35,806 nucleotides of DNA. It comes from CAYUDP01 sp964443725 (GTDB taxonomy: Bacteria; Patescibacteriota; Minisyncoccia; Phycocordibacterales; JAKFXT01). A program made the translations under genes and the position numbers. Positions 26,343 through 34,808 of this stretch are shown here, piece by piece (the stretch's first letter is position 1; every line of letters starts with the position of its first letter). The stretch spans positions 1 to 35,806 of the forward strand of contig CAYUDP010000008.1 of assembly GCA_964443725.1 (NCBI GenBank), given 5' to 3'. A model generated the notes under the pieces. It was not told the DNA's origin. It saw only the letters and a program-made list of their open reading frames with translations, and searched no databases.

Positions 26343-29309
26343 ATGGCCTATAAAACTTTAAATAAGGCACAGAAGGAGGCCGTAGATTCTATTGAGGGGC
26401 CAGTCATGGTTATTGCTGGGCCTGGAACCGGAAAGACTCAGATTTTAACCCTGAGAATCGCCAACATATTACGTATTACAGATACTAGACCGGAAAATAT
26501 TTTAGCTATTACTTTTACCGAAGCTGGTGCAAATGCCATGAGGAAAAGGCTTTTAAGTATTATCGGGGAAGACGCATATAAAGTTGTTATACAGACCTTT
26601 CATGGATTTTCCAACAATCTTATTACAGATTTCCCAGAATATTTTGAAAAGATAATTGGCCGTTCTCCGGCAAATGAAATCGATGTAATAAATCTTATTG
26701 AAAAAATAATTGACTCAAATGATTTTAAAATTATAAAACCTTATGGAGATAAATATTATTATGTAAAATCAATTCGTTCTTCAATAAAAAGTTTGAAACA
26801 GGAGGCCTGTGATGTAGAGACATTCGAACAATTTATTAAATCCAAAGAAGACGAATTAATAAATTCTAACGACAAATATCATGAAAAAGGCCCACACAAA
26901 GGTAAAGTGAAAGCTAGTTATTTGGAGAGTGAGAAAAACATAAATAAAAACAAAGAGCTTCTTGTTGTCTATAGAAGCTATGAAGATGAATTGTCCAAAT
27001 CCAAACTCTATGATTTTGAAGATATGTTACTTGAATCCTACAAAGCTTTGCGGGATAAAAAAGATCTGTTACTTACTCTACAGGAAAACTATCAGTATAT
27101 ATTGGCGGACGAACATCAAGATGCTAACAGGGCTCAAAATAAAATCCTTGAGTTACTGATTAATTTTCATAGAGACCCTAATATTTTTATAGTTGGGGAT
27201 GAAAAGCAGGCGATATTTAGATTTCAAGGAGCATCTCTACAAAACTTTCACTATTTTAAGGATTTATATCCAAACTCAAAAGTTATAGCTCTTTCGGATA
27301 ACTATAGGTCGCATCAGGGCATCCTCGATACAGCCTCGATCATTTCATCGCTTGTGACTGATAATGATATTAAACTGGTTTCCAAAGTAGAAGAAAATAA
27401 AAATATAAACCCAATAAATATTTGTGAGTTTGATAAAGCAGATGATGAAGTTAATTTCGTTGTTAACAAAATCAAGGAATTCGAGAGCGACGGTATAAAT
27501 CTAAATGATATTGCTATTCTTGCTCGAGACAACAAAGATGCAAATTCAATTTCTGAGAGCTTGAATAGAGAGGGGATAAAAAATATTTTAAGTTCAGAGA
27601 GAGATATATTGAAATCAATTCATATCCAAAAATTTGTAACTCTTCTTAAAGCAATAGACAACCCCAATAGGGCTGATTATTTGGGGGAGAGTCTGTTTTT
27701 AGATTTTTTTAAGTTGCCTATAGTCTCAATTTATAAAATATTAAAATCTGCAAATGATAAAAGAATGAGTTTGTTTGATATTTTAACTAGTGGAAATGAT
27801 TTACTTGAAGTCGTAGGAGATGATGCGCCATTTTTTAAAAAGTGGATTGATGACATATTGCGTTGGAGTGCGTTGTCAAAAAACGATATTTTACCAGAAG
27901 TCTTGAGTACTGTTGCTGAAGAATCTTTATATATGCAGAGTATTCTTGAAAAAGAGGACTCTCTTAATGTTTTGGCGCTCGCGGATACTCTTTATAGTGA
28001 GATGCGGAAGCTTGTGGAATCAAATAATAAGGCTATGCTTGGAGACTTTTTGACGCATATCGATAAGATGATTGAATATAACGTATCATTAAATAGCAAT
28101 ATTAATTTTGAGAAAAAGAATGCTATTAATGTAATGACTGCCCACAAATCAAAGGGTCTGGAGTTTAAAAAAGTTTTTATAATTGGAGTTAACCATGGTA
28201 AGTGGGGTGGGAAGAGAGATAGAAAAATGTTTGATTTGCCTGAATATGAAAACAGGGGGGGAGACGATGACGAAAGAAGGTTGTTTTATGTTTCTATAAC
28301 TAGGGCAAAAGAAGAAGTTTACGTTTGTTATAGTAAGTATTCATTAGACGGAAAAGAATTACTTCCATCGGTTTTTGTAACCGAGATTGATACACCTCTT
28401 TGTAATAAGCTCACGGTAAGTGGCAATAGTAAAAAATCTTTGTTGCAGAGCTCTTCTAAATCTAGTGGTATGGGGACATCGATATTTGATATTGAATATT
28501 TGAGATCAGAGTTTTTAAAAAGTGGATTATCAGTTACTTCCCTTAACAATTATCTCAATTGTCCATCGACATATTTTTTTATGAACCTTATTAGATTACC
28601 TAAGGCCATGACAAGAGATCAGGTGTATGGAGTTGCTGTGCACAATGCTTTGAGAGAATTGTTTGAAGGTATAAAAAACGGAGAGGAAGCAAGTAGGTCT
28701 ATGTTTATTGCTTCTTTTGAGAAATTCTTGAGCAGGGAAGCTCTCAGTGAAGGTGATTTTAAAGATTCTCTTTCTCGTGGGAAGAAATCTCTTTCGGGGT
28801 ATTTTGATACTTATAGTGGTGCATTCTCAAAAAAAGTTATCAATGAAAAAAGAATTTCTGGTGTTTCTATTTCTTTTAAAGCACTAAACGAAGAATTTGT
28901 TTTACCTCTTAAGGGGACCCTAGATAAGATAGAAATTATGGAAGACGGTAAGTCTATAAATGTCGTAGATTATAAAACCAGCAAGCCAAAGAGTAGGAAT
29001 GCCCTAGAGGGAAATACTCAATTTTCAACGGGAAATGAAAAAAGACAGCTTGTATTTTACAAATTGTTATGTGACTCATATTTTAATGATTTATACACTT
29101 TTATAAGTGGGGAGATTGATTTTGTTGAGCCGGATGATAAGGGTGTTTACAAGAAAGAACTTTTTGTTATCGATTCTAATGAAGTGGATGAGTTGAGGAA
29201 GTTGATAAATAGAGTTTCTCTAGAAATATATAATGGAGATTTTTTGAATAATAGGTGTGAAGAAAAGGATTGTAAGTACTGTAGGATGATGGATGGGATA
29301 ATAAAATAA
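26343..29309 (+). CDS. UvrD/Rep-type helicase fused to RecB/AddB-like nuclease
   Basis: 988 aa from the ATG at 26343; the family N-terminus (LNKAQKEAVDSIEGPVMV) begins there, whereas an ATG 69 nt upstream only adds a stretch overlapping the promoter. Superfamily 1 motifs: Walker A GPGTGKT (26-32), ADEHQDANRAQ (motif II), GDEKQAIFRFQGA (III), DNYRSHQGIL (IV), MTAHKSKGLEF (V), ERRLFYVSITRAKE (VI). The C-terminal third is a PD-(D/E)XK nuclease with D861 (GTLDKIE) and D876-Y-K878. Cysteines C740, C972, C977 and C980 flank it, as in AddB-type iron-sulphur nucleases. Probable role: DNA end processing in recombination repair, one polypeptide replacing RecBCD/AddAB. Convergent with dsbA. Confidence 0.93.
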   Translation: MAYKTLNKAQKEAVDSIEGPVMVIAGPGTGKTQILTLRIANILRITDTRPENILAITFTEAGANAMRKRLLSIIGEDAYKVVIQTFHGFSNNLITDFPEYFEKIIGRSPANEIDVINLIEKIIDSNDFKIIKPYGDKYYYVKSIRSSIKSLKQEACDVETFEQFIKSKEDELINSNDKYHEKGPHKGKVKASYLESEKNINKNKELLVVYRSYEDELSKSKLYDFEDMLLESYKALRDKKDLLLTLQENYQYILADEHQDANRAQNKILELLINFHRDPNIFIVGDEKQAIFRFQGASLQNFHYFKDLYPNSKVIALSDNYRSHQGILDTASIISSLVTDNDIKLVSKVEENKNINPINICEFDKADDEVNFVVNKIKEFESDGINLNDIAILARDNKDANSISESLNREGIKNILSSERDILKSIHIQKFVTLLKAIDNPNRADYLGESLFLDFFKLPIVSIYKILKSANDKRMSLFDILTSGNDLLEVVGDDAPFFKKWIDDILRWSALSKNDILPEVLSTVAEESLYMQSILEKEDSLNVLALADTLYSEMRKLVESNNKAMLGDFLTHIDKMIEYNVSLNSNINFEKKNAINVMTAHKSKGLEFKKVFIIGVNHGKWGGKRDRKMFDLPEYENRGGDDDERRLFYVSITRAKEEVYVCYSKYSLDGKELLPSVFVTEIDTPLCNKLTVSGNSKKSLLQSSSKSSGMGTSIFDIEYLRSEFLKSGLSVTSLNNYLNCPSTYFFMNLIRLPKAMTRDQVYGVAVHNALRELFEGIKNGEEASRSMFIASFEKFLSREALSEGDFKDSLSRGKKSLSGYFDTYSGAFSKKVINEKRISGVSISFKALNEEFVLPLKGTLDKIEIMEDGKSINVVDYKTSKPKSRNALEGNTQFSTGNEKRQLVFYKLLCDSYFNDLYTFISGEIDFVEPDDKGVYKKELFVIDSNEVDELRKLINRVSLEIYNGDFLNNRCEEKDCKYCRMMDGIIK

Positions 29310-29339
29310 CCCCGATTCAATAATTCTCGGGGCTATTTT
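29303..29339. terminator. Bidirectional terminator between helicase and DsbA-like genes
   Basis: CCCCGA (29310-29315) pairs with TCGGGG (29327-29332), extended past one mismatch by AAAATA/TATTTT. It serves both converging genes. Confidence 0.8.
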
Positions 29340-29349
29340 ATTATTTAGT

Positions 29350-30200
29350 TTATTTAGATTTTAGCAACCCATCAATTAGGGACTTCAGTTGCTCGTATCC
29401 ATAAAATCCGGTCAATGGCATTTTTTCGCCATTTTTGGTTATTATTACTGTATAAGGTGTTCCGGAACCTCCGGCTTTCAATGCGTCCTGTACAGAGCTT
29501 GATACTTTTGAAGTATATTTACCAGAGTCTAAGCAACTTTCGAATGATTTTTTATCAATACCTAGTTGACCCGCAATTACCGGTAGTTCTTTAGGATCAA
29601 GTTCGTTGTTTGAAGGGGTGGCTTCATAGAGTTTGCTCAAGTAATCCCAAAATTTTGCTTTCCCGCCTAACTCTCCAGCGCACTCAACTGCTTCAGATTC
29701 TTTTGGTGCACGGCTATGTAGTTGTTCGATAGGATAATGCCTATACACCCAAGCTACTTTGCCATCTTTGGCGTAGTCGGCCATAACCANNNNNNNNNNN
29801 NNNNNNNNNNNNNNNNNNNNNNNNNNNNNNNNNNNNNNNNNNNNNNNNNNNNNNNNNNNNNNNNNNNNNNNNNNNNNNNNNNNNNNNNNTAATGCCTATA
29901 CACCCAAGCTACTTTGCCATCTTTGGCGTAGTCGGCCATAACCATCTTTAAAACTTGGTGAAATTTTTTGCAGTATGGGCATTCAGTATCTGAGTATTCG
30001 ACGAGTATTATTTCAGATGATGGATTGCCGAGGATATAATCGCTTTCACCTATTGGACTTATCGTCACGTCTTTGTTTTCAAGCATTTTTGCGGGGGCAT
30101 TGTTTGATCTTGTGTAATATATAGACCCTGCAATTAATAATCCGGCCAAGACGATGGCTATAGGGACCCCGAGAGATATTTTTCTTGTTTGATCTTCCAT
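29350..30200 (-). CDS. Membrane-anchored DsbA-like thioredoxin-fold protein
   Basis: Split as given by 100 N (29790-29889), but the 55 nt on either side are identical. Collapsing them gives one frame of 231 aa. One N-terminal membrane helix (about residues 11-29) anchors a DsbA/DsbG-type thioredoxin domain outside. The active site is C74-P-Y-C77 (TECPYCKKF), with a SGTPYTVII segment carrying the cis-proline and the helical insert between. Likely role: making or reshuffling disulphides in exported proteins, as for the thioredoxin_4 family; partner oxidase (DsbB/VKOR) not seen in this window. Convergent with the helicase gene. The upstream 100 nt to the ZIP gene is shared and divergent. Confidence 0.92.
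29790..29889. other. Spurious assembly gap in dsbA-like gene (55-nt overlap)
   Basis: 100 N flanked by identical 55-nt copies at 29735-29789 and 29890-29944. Removing 155 bases restores the frame. Confidence 0.9.
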
Positions 30201-30285
30201 AATAAATAATTACCAAATAATTTTTTGTTTACATTATTTTACTATCATTATTTGTTTAGTCCAAACGTGCAAAAGATGAAAAGTG

Positions 30286-30294
30286 TGTTAATAT
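30286..30294 (+). promoter_or_regulatory. Extended -10 of the ZIP gene, leaderless
   Basis: TGT-TAATAT type box (TAATAT 30289-30294) ends 6 nt before the ATG at 30301. No convincing -35 box is seen. Confidence 0.45.
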
Positions 30295-30300
30295 TTTTGT

Positions 30301-31068
30301 ATGTTTAATAGTCTATTTCTTTATCCTCTAACGGCTGTTGCTATCACTAGTTCCGTGGCCTTTCTTGGTGTTTTGGTGTTGGTTGTCAGGGAAGAGTTTT
30401 TGAGAAAGATATTGTTATTTTTGGTGAGTATTTCTGCTGGAGCACTTTTTGGGGATGCTTTTTTACACCTAATACCCGATGCAATTTTGCGAGGAGGTGG
30501 AGATAGTACTGTATTAGTTTCTAGTCTTATATTGTTTGGTGTTTTTTCTTTTTTTGTTTTGGAGAAATTTTTACATTGGCACCACCATCATGCTGATGAG
30601 GGGGAAGTAGATGACTCAAGTATCCACCCAGTTGGATATATGACTATAATTGCAGATATTGCTCACAATTTTATAGACGGTGTCGCTATTGCTGCATCGT
30701 TTGCAGTTTCTGTCCCTGTTGGTGTCGCTACAACATTTGCTGTATTCCTTCACGAAATACCCCATGAGGTCGGTAATGTCGCCCTACTTATACATTCTGG
30801 ATTTGAAAAGAGAAGAGCTGTTATTTTGAATCTTGTTTCTGCTGTTTTTGCTATTTTGGGAACATTGGTGACTATTGTTTTATCTATAAAGTTCTCGAAT
30901 ATTGTTGGGTATTTAATACCTTTCACTGCTGGGACTTTTATATATATTGCTGGATCAGATCTATTGCCAGAACTTCATAAGAGTACTGAGGTTAAAAAGA
31001 CGATATACCAATTCTTGGGTATTATGATAGGTATTTTTTCTATGTATTTATTACTTATAGTTGGCTAA
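30301..31068 (+). CDS. ZIP-family divalent metal transporter
   Basis: 255 aa, about eight hydrophobic membrane segments. The second has GALFGDAFLHLIPDA; the loop between TM3 and TM4 carries a metal-binding HWHHHHADEGE cluster. TM4 has IADIAHNFIDGVAIAASF and TM5 FLHEIPHEVGNVALLIHSG, the paired His/Glu metal sites of ZIP transporters. Family role: uptake (in some members export) of zinc, iron or manganese across the cytoplasmic membrane; which metal cannot be told. No Shine-Dalgarno; the message looks leaderless. The following methyltransferase starts within 1-2 nt of the stop, so the two are co-transcribed. Confidence 0.93.
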   Translation: MFNSLFLYPLTAVAITSSVAFLGVLVLVVREEFLRKILLFLVSISAGALFGDAFLHLIPDAILRGGGDSTVLVSSLILFGVFSFFVLEKFLHWHHHHADEGEVDDSSIHPVGYMTIIADIAHNFIDGVAIAASFAVSVPVGVATTFAVFLHEIPHEVGNVALLIHSGFEKRRAVILNLVSAVFAILGTLVTIVLSIKFSNIVGYLIPFTAGTFIYIAGSDLLPELHKSTEVKKTIYQFLGIMIGIFSMYLLLIVG

Positions 31069-31069
31069 G

Positions 31070-31714
31070 ATGAGTATCTTTTGGAGAGAACTAATTAAAG
31101 GAAAAAATCTAAGGAGGATTCTTATAATAGAAGATCTTGTTCAGTTGTTTAGACAGGATATTTTTTCCGGCAATCTTTCCGTACTTGAGCTTGGAGGTGA
31201 AAACGCTTCGCACCAGAGATATTTGCCCAGTAGTTGGGATATATCAGCAGGGAATTATGTTAATTTGCCGAACACTGATTATGTTTTTGACGCAAATACA
31301 GATTTTCCTTTTGAAGATAACAAGTTCGACGGGGTAATTTTTTTTAATACTCTATACGCTATTAGTAATTATTTTCTGTGTGTGTCTGAGTCGATTAGGG
31401 TGTCCAAGAGGTTTGTAATATTTAACGTACCTTTGGTTTCAAATATAGCCAAGCATCCGACAGATTTTGAAAGATTCACAGAGGATAAATTAAACAAAAT
31501 GTTTTCCGACCTTAAGTCAAAGTATGGCAATATTAGATTTAAAATAATAAAAAGCGGCGGCTCGTTCTCCTCAGCCTTATCTCTCCTTGACCCATATATA
31601 AAATGGAGGATATTAAGGGCGGTTCTTTATCCACTTGTTTTACTACTTGATAAAATTGATAAAAAAATAAACTACGACTGCCCAATGCAATACTTGGTAG
31701 TTATTGAAAAATAA
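31070..31714 (+). CDS. Class I SAM-dependent methyltransferase-like protein
   Basis: 214 aa from the ATG at 31070, one base after the ZIP stop; a TTG at 31061 overlapping that stop would add three residues. The fold order fits a type 11 methyltransferase: motif I VLELGGENASHQ, an FPFEDNKFDGVIFFNTLY stretch as motif IV, ESIRVSKRFVIFNVPL, and DFERFTEDKLNKMF. Motif I lacks the usual GxGxG glycines, so cofactor binding is not certain. A hydrophobic segment (ILRAVLYPLVLLLDKI) near the C-terminus may touch the membrane. Substrate unknown; lipids or cell-envelope glycans are possible but unsupported. Confidence 0.75.
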   Translation: MSIFWRELIKGKNLRRILIIEDLVQLFRQDIFSGNLSVLELGGENASHQRYLPSSWDISAGNYVNLPNTDYVFDANTDFPFEDNKFDGVIFFNTLYAISNYFLCVSESIRVSKRFVIFNVPLVSNIAKHPTDFERFTEDKLNKMFSDLKSKYGNIRFKIIKSGGSFSSALSLLDPYIKWRILRAVLYPLVLLLDKIDKKINYDCPMQYLVVIEK

Positions 31715-31736
31715 TTTAAAAGGGGAGAGAGAACGT

Positions 31737-31836
31737 NNNNNNNNNNNNNNNNNNNNNNNNNNNNNNNNNNNNNNNNNNNNNNNNNNNNNNNNNNNNNNNN
31801 NNNNNNNNNNNNNNNNNNNNNNNNNNNNNNNNNNNN
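31737..31836. other. Assembly gap (100 N), real missing sequence possible
   Basis: The flanks share no 55-nt duplicate. It lies between the convergent methyltransferase and hisS genes. A frame running through the N block from 31704 is not supported as a gene. Confidence 0.85.
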
Positions 31837-31867
31837 TCAAAAACAATTTTTTTCATATAAACGTGAG

Positions 31868-31890
31868 GGATATTTTATCACAAAATATCC
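31868..31890. terminator. Hairpin downstream of hisS
   Basis: A perfect 9-bp inverted repeat (31868-31876 with 31882-31890) with a 5-nt loop lies 30 nt past the hisS stop. No T-run follows directly, so it may be a weak terminator or an RNA 3'-end structure. Confidence 0.45.
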
Positions 31891-31920
31891 GGCACAGAAA
31901 ATAGATATTAGATAAGTGGA

Positions 31921-33216
31921 TTACTTAATGAAATTGGCAATTTCAGCTAGTTTACATACGTACGTTTCGCCAGTTTGTATATTTTTTAGGTTTACGATTT
32001 TATTTCTGGCCTCTTCGAGACCGATAATAGCGACGAATTTTATTTTTGATTTATCTGCGGATTTTATTTGATCACCAAGCTTACGGAATGAATAATCAAC
32101 TGCAACATTTATACCTTTTTTTCTTAATTCCGTGGCTGTATTGTTTACATAATCCTGAGGGGTGTCTTCAAACAGGCATATGTACAAGTCTGTTTTAGAT
32201 ACATATTTTGGTATGAGATTATGTGTCTCAAGGAAATCTTTCGCCGTGACATCTCCCATACCAAATCCAGCTGTGGGGATCTTTTCTTCTCCAAATATAT
32301 CCATAAGCTCATCGTACCTTCCTCCACCAAAGAGAGATCTGCTGTTCTCTTTATTAGTATCGAAAAACTCAAATATTATTCCTGTGTAGTAATCAAACCC
32401 ACGCATCAAAGATGGATAAAATTTTGCATTACTTACGCCATTGCTAGATAGTCCGAGCATAAGATTCTCCAATTCCTTAAATGCCTCACTTTTTAGTATT
32501 TTCTCGTCTAGATATTCAATGGCTGTTCCAAGGTCTTTTGAATTGATATAACGTATCAAGTTTTCAGCTCTGTGTCCGATGAGTTCTTTTAGTTTGGTTT
32601 CAAAGTCTAATCTTTCTAATTTTTCTTTTTTATCCAAGAGTCTTGCAAGTGAAAGGGAAACTTCGTCTGATAAGTCTAGACTTTTCGTTATAAGTTTAAA
32701 AAGTTTTCGGCTATTTATTCTAATCTCATAATCATCATCTCTTGCCTTGAGACTTTGCATTATCTTTTTGCCGACCGTTATTAGTTCTATTTCAGCTTCT
32801 ACTCCCTTTACCCCGAATATGTCGACATTTAATTGATAGTGTTCACGCAATCTGCCTCTTTGAGGTTGTTCATATCTAAACACATTTGGTATCGAATATA
32901 GGCGAATAGGTAGAGATAAATCACGTCTTTTTTTTGCGACCATTCTGGCTATTGTTGGGGTCATCTCTGGTCTTAGTGTGACACTTCTACCGCCTCTGTC
33001 TATGAAATTGTATGTTTGTTCATTCACTATTTCCTCGCTATTTTTGGCCTGATATAGCTCTGATGGCTCTAGTGGGGACGCGGTATATTCTTGGTAGCCA
33101 AAAGACTCTACGACTTCTCGCATATTATCCGTGATATACCTCAATACAAACATGTCTTCAGGATAAAAATCCCTCACACCTTTATAACTATCGGTCGAAA
33201 TTTTATTGTCTTTCAT
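31921..33216 (-). CDS. hisS: Histidyl-tRNA synthetase
   Basis: 431 aa class II enzyme charging tRNA-His in the cytoplasm. Seen: YKGVRDFYPEDM start, TLRPEMTPTIARMV, motif 2 NVFRYEQPQRGRLREHYQ, histidine-specific GFDYYTGIIFEFF, motif 3 GGGRYDEL with the following PTAGFGMGD, and a C-terminal anticodon-binding domain (about residues 335-431). Full length for the family. HisZ (a catalytically inactive paralogue) is unlikely because the histidine-binding motif is intact. The start is 48 nt after the stop of the coiled-coil protein gene, so hisS is probably read from the rsmE promoter; no Shine-Dalgarno is visible. Confidence 0.96.
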   Translation of the reverse strand: MKDNKISTDSYKGVRDFYPEDMFVLRYITDNMREVVESFGYQEYTASPLEPSELYQAKNSEEIVNEQTYNFIDRGGRSVTLRPEMTPTIARMVAKKRRDLSLPIRLYSIPNVFRYEQPQRGRLREHYQLNVDIFGVKGVEAEIELITVGKKIMQSLKARDDDYEIRINSRKLFKLITKSLDLSDEVSLSLARLLDKKEKLERLDFETKLKELIGHRAENLIRYINSKDLGTAIEYLDEKILKSEAFKELENLMLGLSSNGVSNAKFYPSLMRGFDYYTGIIFEFFDTNKENSRSLFGGGRYDELMDIFGEEKIPTAGFGMGDVTAKDFLETHNLIPKYVSKTDLYICLFEDTPQDYVNNTATELRKKGINVAVDYSFRKLGDQIKSADKSKIKFVAIIGLEEARNKIVNLKNIQTGETYVCKLAEIANFIK

Positions 33217-33264
33217 TTGTGGTATTTTACCAAAAATAATCCACGAAGTCAGTTAAAATATAAA

Positions 33265-34007
33265 CTATTTCTTTTTTAGTACTGTCCTTTTGATGGGATT
33301 GTTTTTAGTGGTAACCTCTTTATTTAATAGGCTTATTAAACTTTTAAGTTCTATCATATCTTTCTCAATTTTTCTTATAGTTTCTGAGAGACTTTTTTCC
33401 TTCTTATTTTCCATAATAATGTCCTCATCTTCATCTGTATTTTCCTGAATTTCATCAACATCCTCCTGAATCTCCTCGACGTCTTCTTGGATCTCTTCAA
33501 CATCCTCCTGAATCTCCTCGACGTCTTCTTNNNNNNNNNNNNNNNNNNNNNNNNNNNNNNNNNNNNNNNNNNNNNNNNNNNNNNNNNNNNNNNNNNNNNN
33601 NNNNNNNNNNNNNNNNNNNNNNNNNNNNNNTCGACGTCTTCTTGGATCTCTTCAACATCCTCCTGAATCTCCTCGACGTCTTCTTGGATCTCTTCAACAT
33701 CCTCCTGAATCTCCTCGACGTCTTCTTTGACCATACTTAAGTGTTGGGCGTTTATATTAACCGTCATTTGTATAAAAATCGCTAAATATATGGCTTCCAA
33801 AGAAACTATTGTTGTGAGTATTAGAAGTATGCTGTCGAATGATATGTTGAAAATTCTGAGTGAGAATATGCCAATGAAAAATAATGTATGAACTAAAAGA
33901 GAGGTGGGGGATCCAATTATTTTTGTTGCATTAGAAGATACTTGGGTAAGGCGGTCCTCGTTTGGCGTGTTTTCTGATGCCAGATCTTTTGTTTGAGTGT
34001 TTTTCAT
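33265..34007 (-). CDS. Two-TM (DUF1003-like) protein with coiled-coil heptad array
   Basis: As given the frame is broken by 100 N (33531-33630). The 55 nt on each side are identical, and collapsing them gives one frame of 196 codons (195 aa minimum) ending at 33265. Residues 1-30 are polar. Two membrane helices follow (about 32-52 and 60-82) with SLEAIYLAIFIQMTVN, which resembles DUF1003-type membrane proteins. Then come at least five VEEIQED heptads plus VDEIQEN, an ideal acidic coiled coil with V and I at core positions, and a second helix with a basic end (TVLKKK). Because the array repeats, its true copy number is uncertain. Function unknown. It lies 29 nt after rsmE and 48 nt before hisS. 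Confidence 0.75.
33438..33727. repeat. In-frame tandem repeat, 42-nt unit of two 21-nt halves
   Basis: Each 21-nt half encodes VEEIQED; two synonymous versions alternate to give a 42-nt period. The N run 33531-33630 lies inside it. Confidence 0.85.
33531..33630. other. Assembly gap inside the tandem repeat (55-nt overlap)
   Basis: Identical 55-mers at 33476-33530 and 33631-33685. Collapsing restores the frame, but repeat copies may have been lost because the array is periodic. Confidence 0.85.
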
Positions 34008-34036
34008 AAGATAGATATTATCACAGGATTTTAAGT

Positions 34037-34729
34037 TTACATCTGTGCAATAAAGGTCGCTATGACTGAGGCGGTTTCTGCTCTTAGAGTTGGCTCTCCT
34101 AGGTTTAAAATTTTAGCCCCTTCTGATTTTGCTAGGACGAGTTCTTCTTCGGTAAAACCACCCTCTGGTCCGATAAATAGTCCTATATTCTTTTCGAAGA
34201 TTACTTTTTTTGTACTAATACCACTTTTATCAAAAATAAATATCTGATCAAAATTATTCTTCGCATAATGCAGGGCTTCTTTTATACCTACTGTGTTTCT
34301 GATTTCTGGAATAGTTCCTCGCCCGCACTGTTCAGAAGCCTCTTTGGCTATTAATCTAAGTCTTTCGGTGTTTAGATTTTGTTTTACCACTCGTGCGGTT
34401 GTTATTGGAGTTATGGCTGAAATACCGCATTCTGTAGTTTTTTCAACTACCCACTCGCTCTTATCTTTTTTTATAATAGCAAAGAATAGGTGTACGAAGT
34501 TTTTTGCGGTAGGCAAATACCTTTTTTCACCAAGCGAAAGAGACAGCTCCTTTTTTGTTGCGGAGTTTATTTTTGACGTTACTTCTTGGCCATTGCCATT
34601 GCAGAGTATTATTGAATCATCGATTTTCAGCCGCAGTACATTTAAGATCTGATTTATCATCCCACTGTCTTTTATAAGCACCTCTTTTTTGTCAAAATCA
34701 AAGTCTCCAATAAATCTATGTAGTCTCAT
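34037..34729 (-). CDS. rsmE: 16S rRNA (uracil1498-N3)-methyltransferase
   Basis: 230 aa SPOUT-class enzyme methylating U1498 of 16S rRNA in the decoding region. Seen: MRLHRFIGDF start, N-terminal PUA-like part with HVLR-equivalent NQILNVLRLK, VEKTTECGISAITPI, EASEQCGRGTIPEI, the knot motif FIGPEGGFTEEE, and the C-terminal LGEPTLRAETA. Full length. It has a good promoter whose -10 ends 7 nt before the ATG, implying leaderless translation, and is probably the first gene of an operon with the coiled-coil protein and hisS. Confidence 0.95.
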   Translation of the reverse strand: MRLHRFIGDFDFDKKEVLIKDSGMINQILNVLRLKIDDSIILCNGNGQEVTSKINSATKKELSLSLGEKRYLPTAKNFVHLFFAIIKKDKSEWVVEKTTECGISAITPITTARVVKQNLNTERLRLIAKEASEQCGRGTIPEIRNTVGIKEALHYAKNNFDQIFIFDKSGISTKKVIFEKNIGLFIGPEGGFTEEELVLAKSEGAKILNLGEPTLRAETASVIATFIAQM

Positions 34730-34736
34730 GGAAACG

Positions 34737-34764
34737 ATATTACCCCCATATTTTACTTAGTCAA
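34737..34764 (-). promoter_or_regulatory. rsmE operon promoter, probably leaderless
   Basis: On the minus strand TTGACT (34759-34764), 16-bp spacer, TAATAT (34737-34742), then 7 nt to the ATG. Confidence 0.7.
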
Positions 34765-34788
34765 CATTAGCTTATGATGTGGTGTATT

Positions 34789-34797
34789 TGTTATAAT
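34789..34797 (+). promoter_or_regulatory. Extended -10 of the histidine kinase gene
   Basis: TGT followed by TATAAT (34792-34797). The ATG at 34809 comes 11 nt later, so the leader is at most about 5 nt. Confidence 0.55.
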
Positions 34798-34808
34798 TAT
34801 CCGCAGTT

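Noticed and set aside
31704..31904. Short frame running through the N block after the methyltransferase
   Set aside because: Mostly N, with no recognisable protein on either side.
33375..33530. Basic repeat frame (KKTSRRFRRMLKRS) after the gap in the coiled-coil gene
   Set aside because: It is a frame-shift artefact of a 100-N run. Collapsing the 55-nt overlap keeps the VEEIQED frame to a stop at 33265.
33438..33727. CRISPR-like array
   Set aside because: Units are contiguous and in frame with no unique spacers; it codes for a coiled coil.
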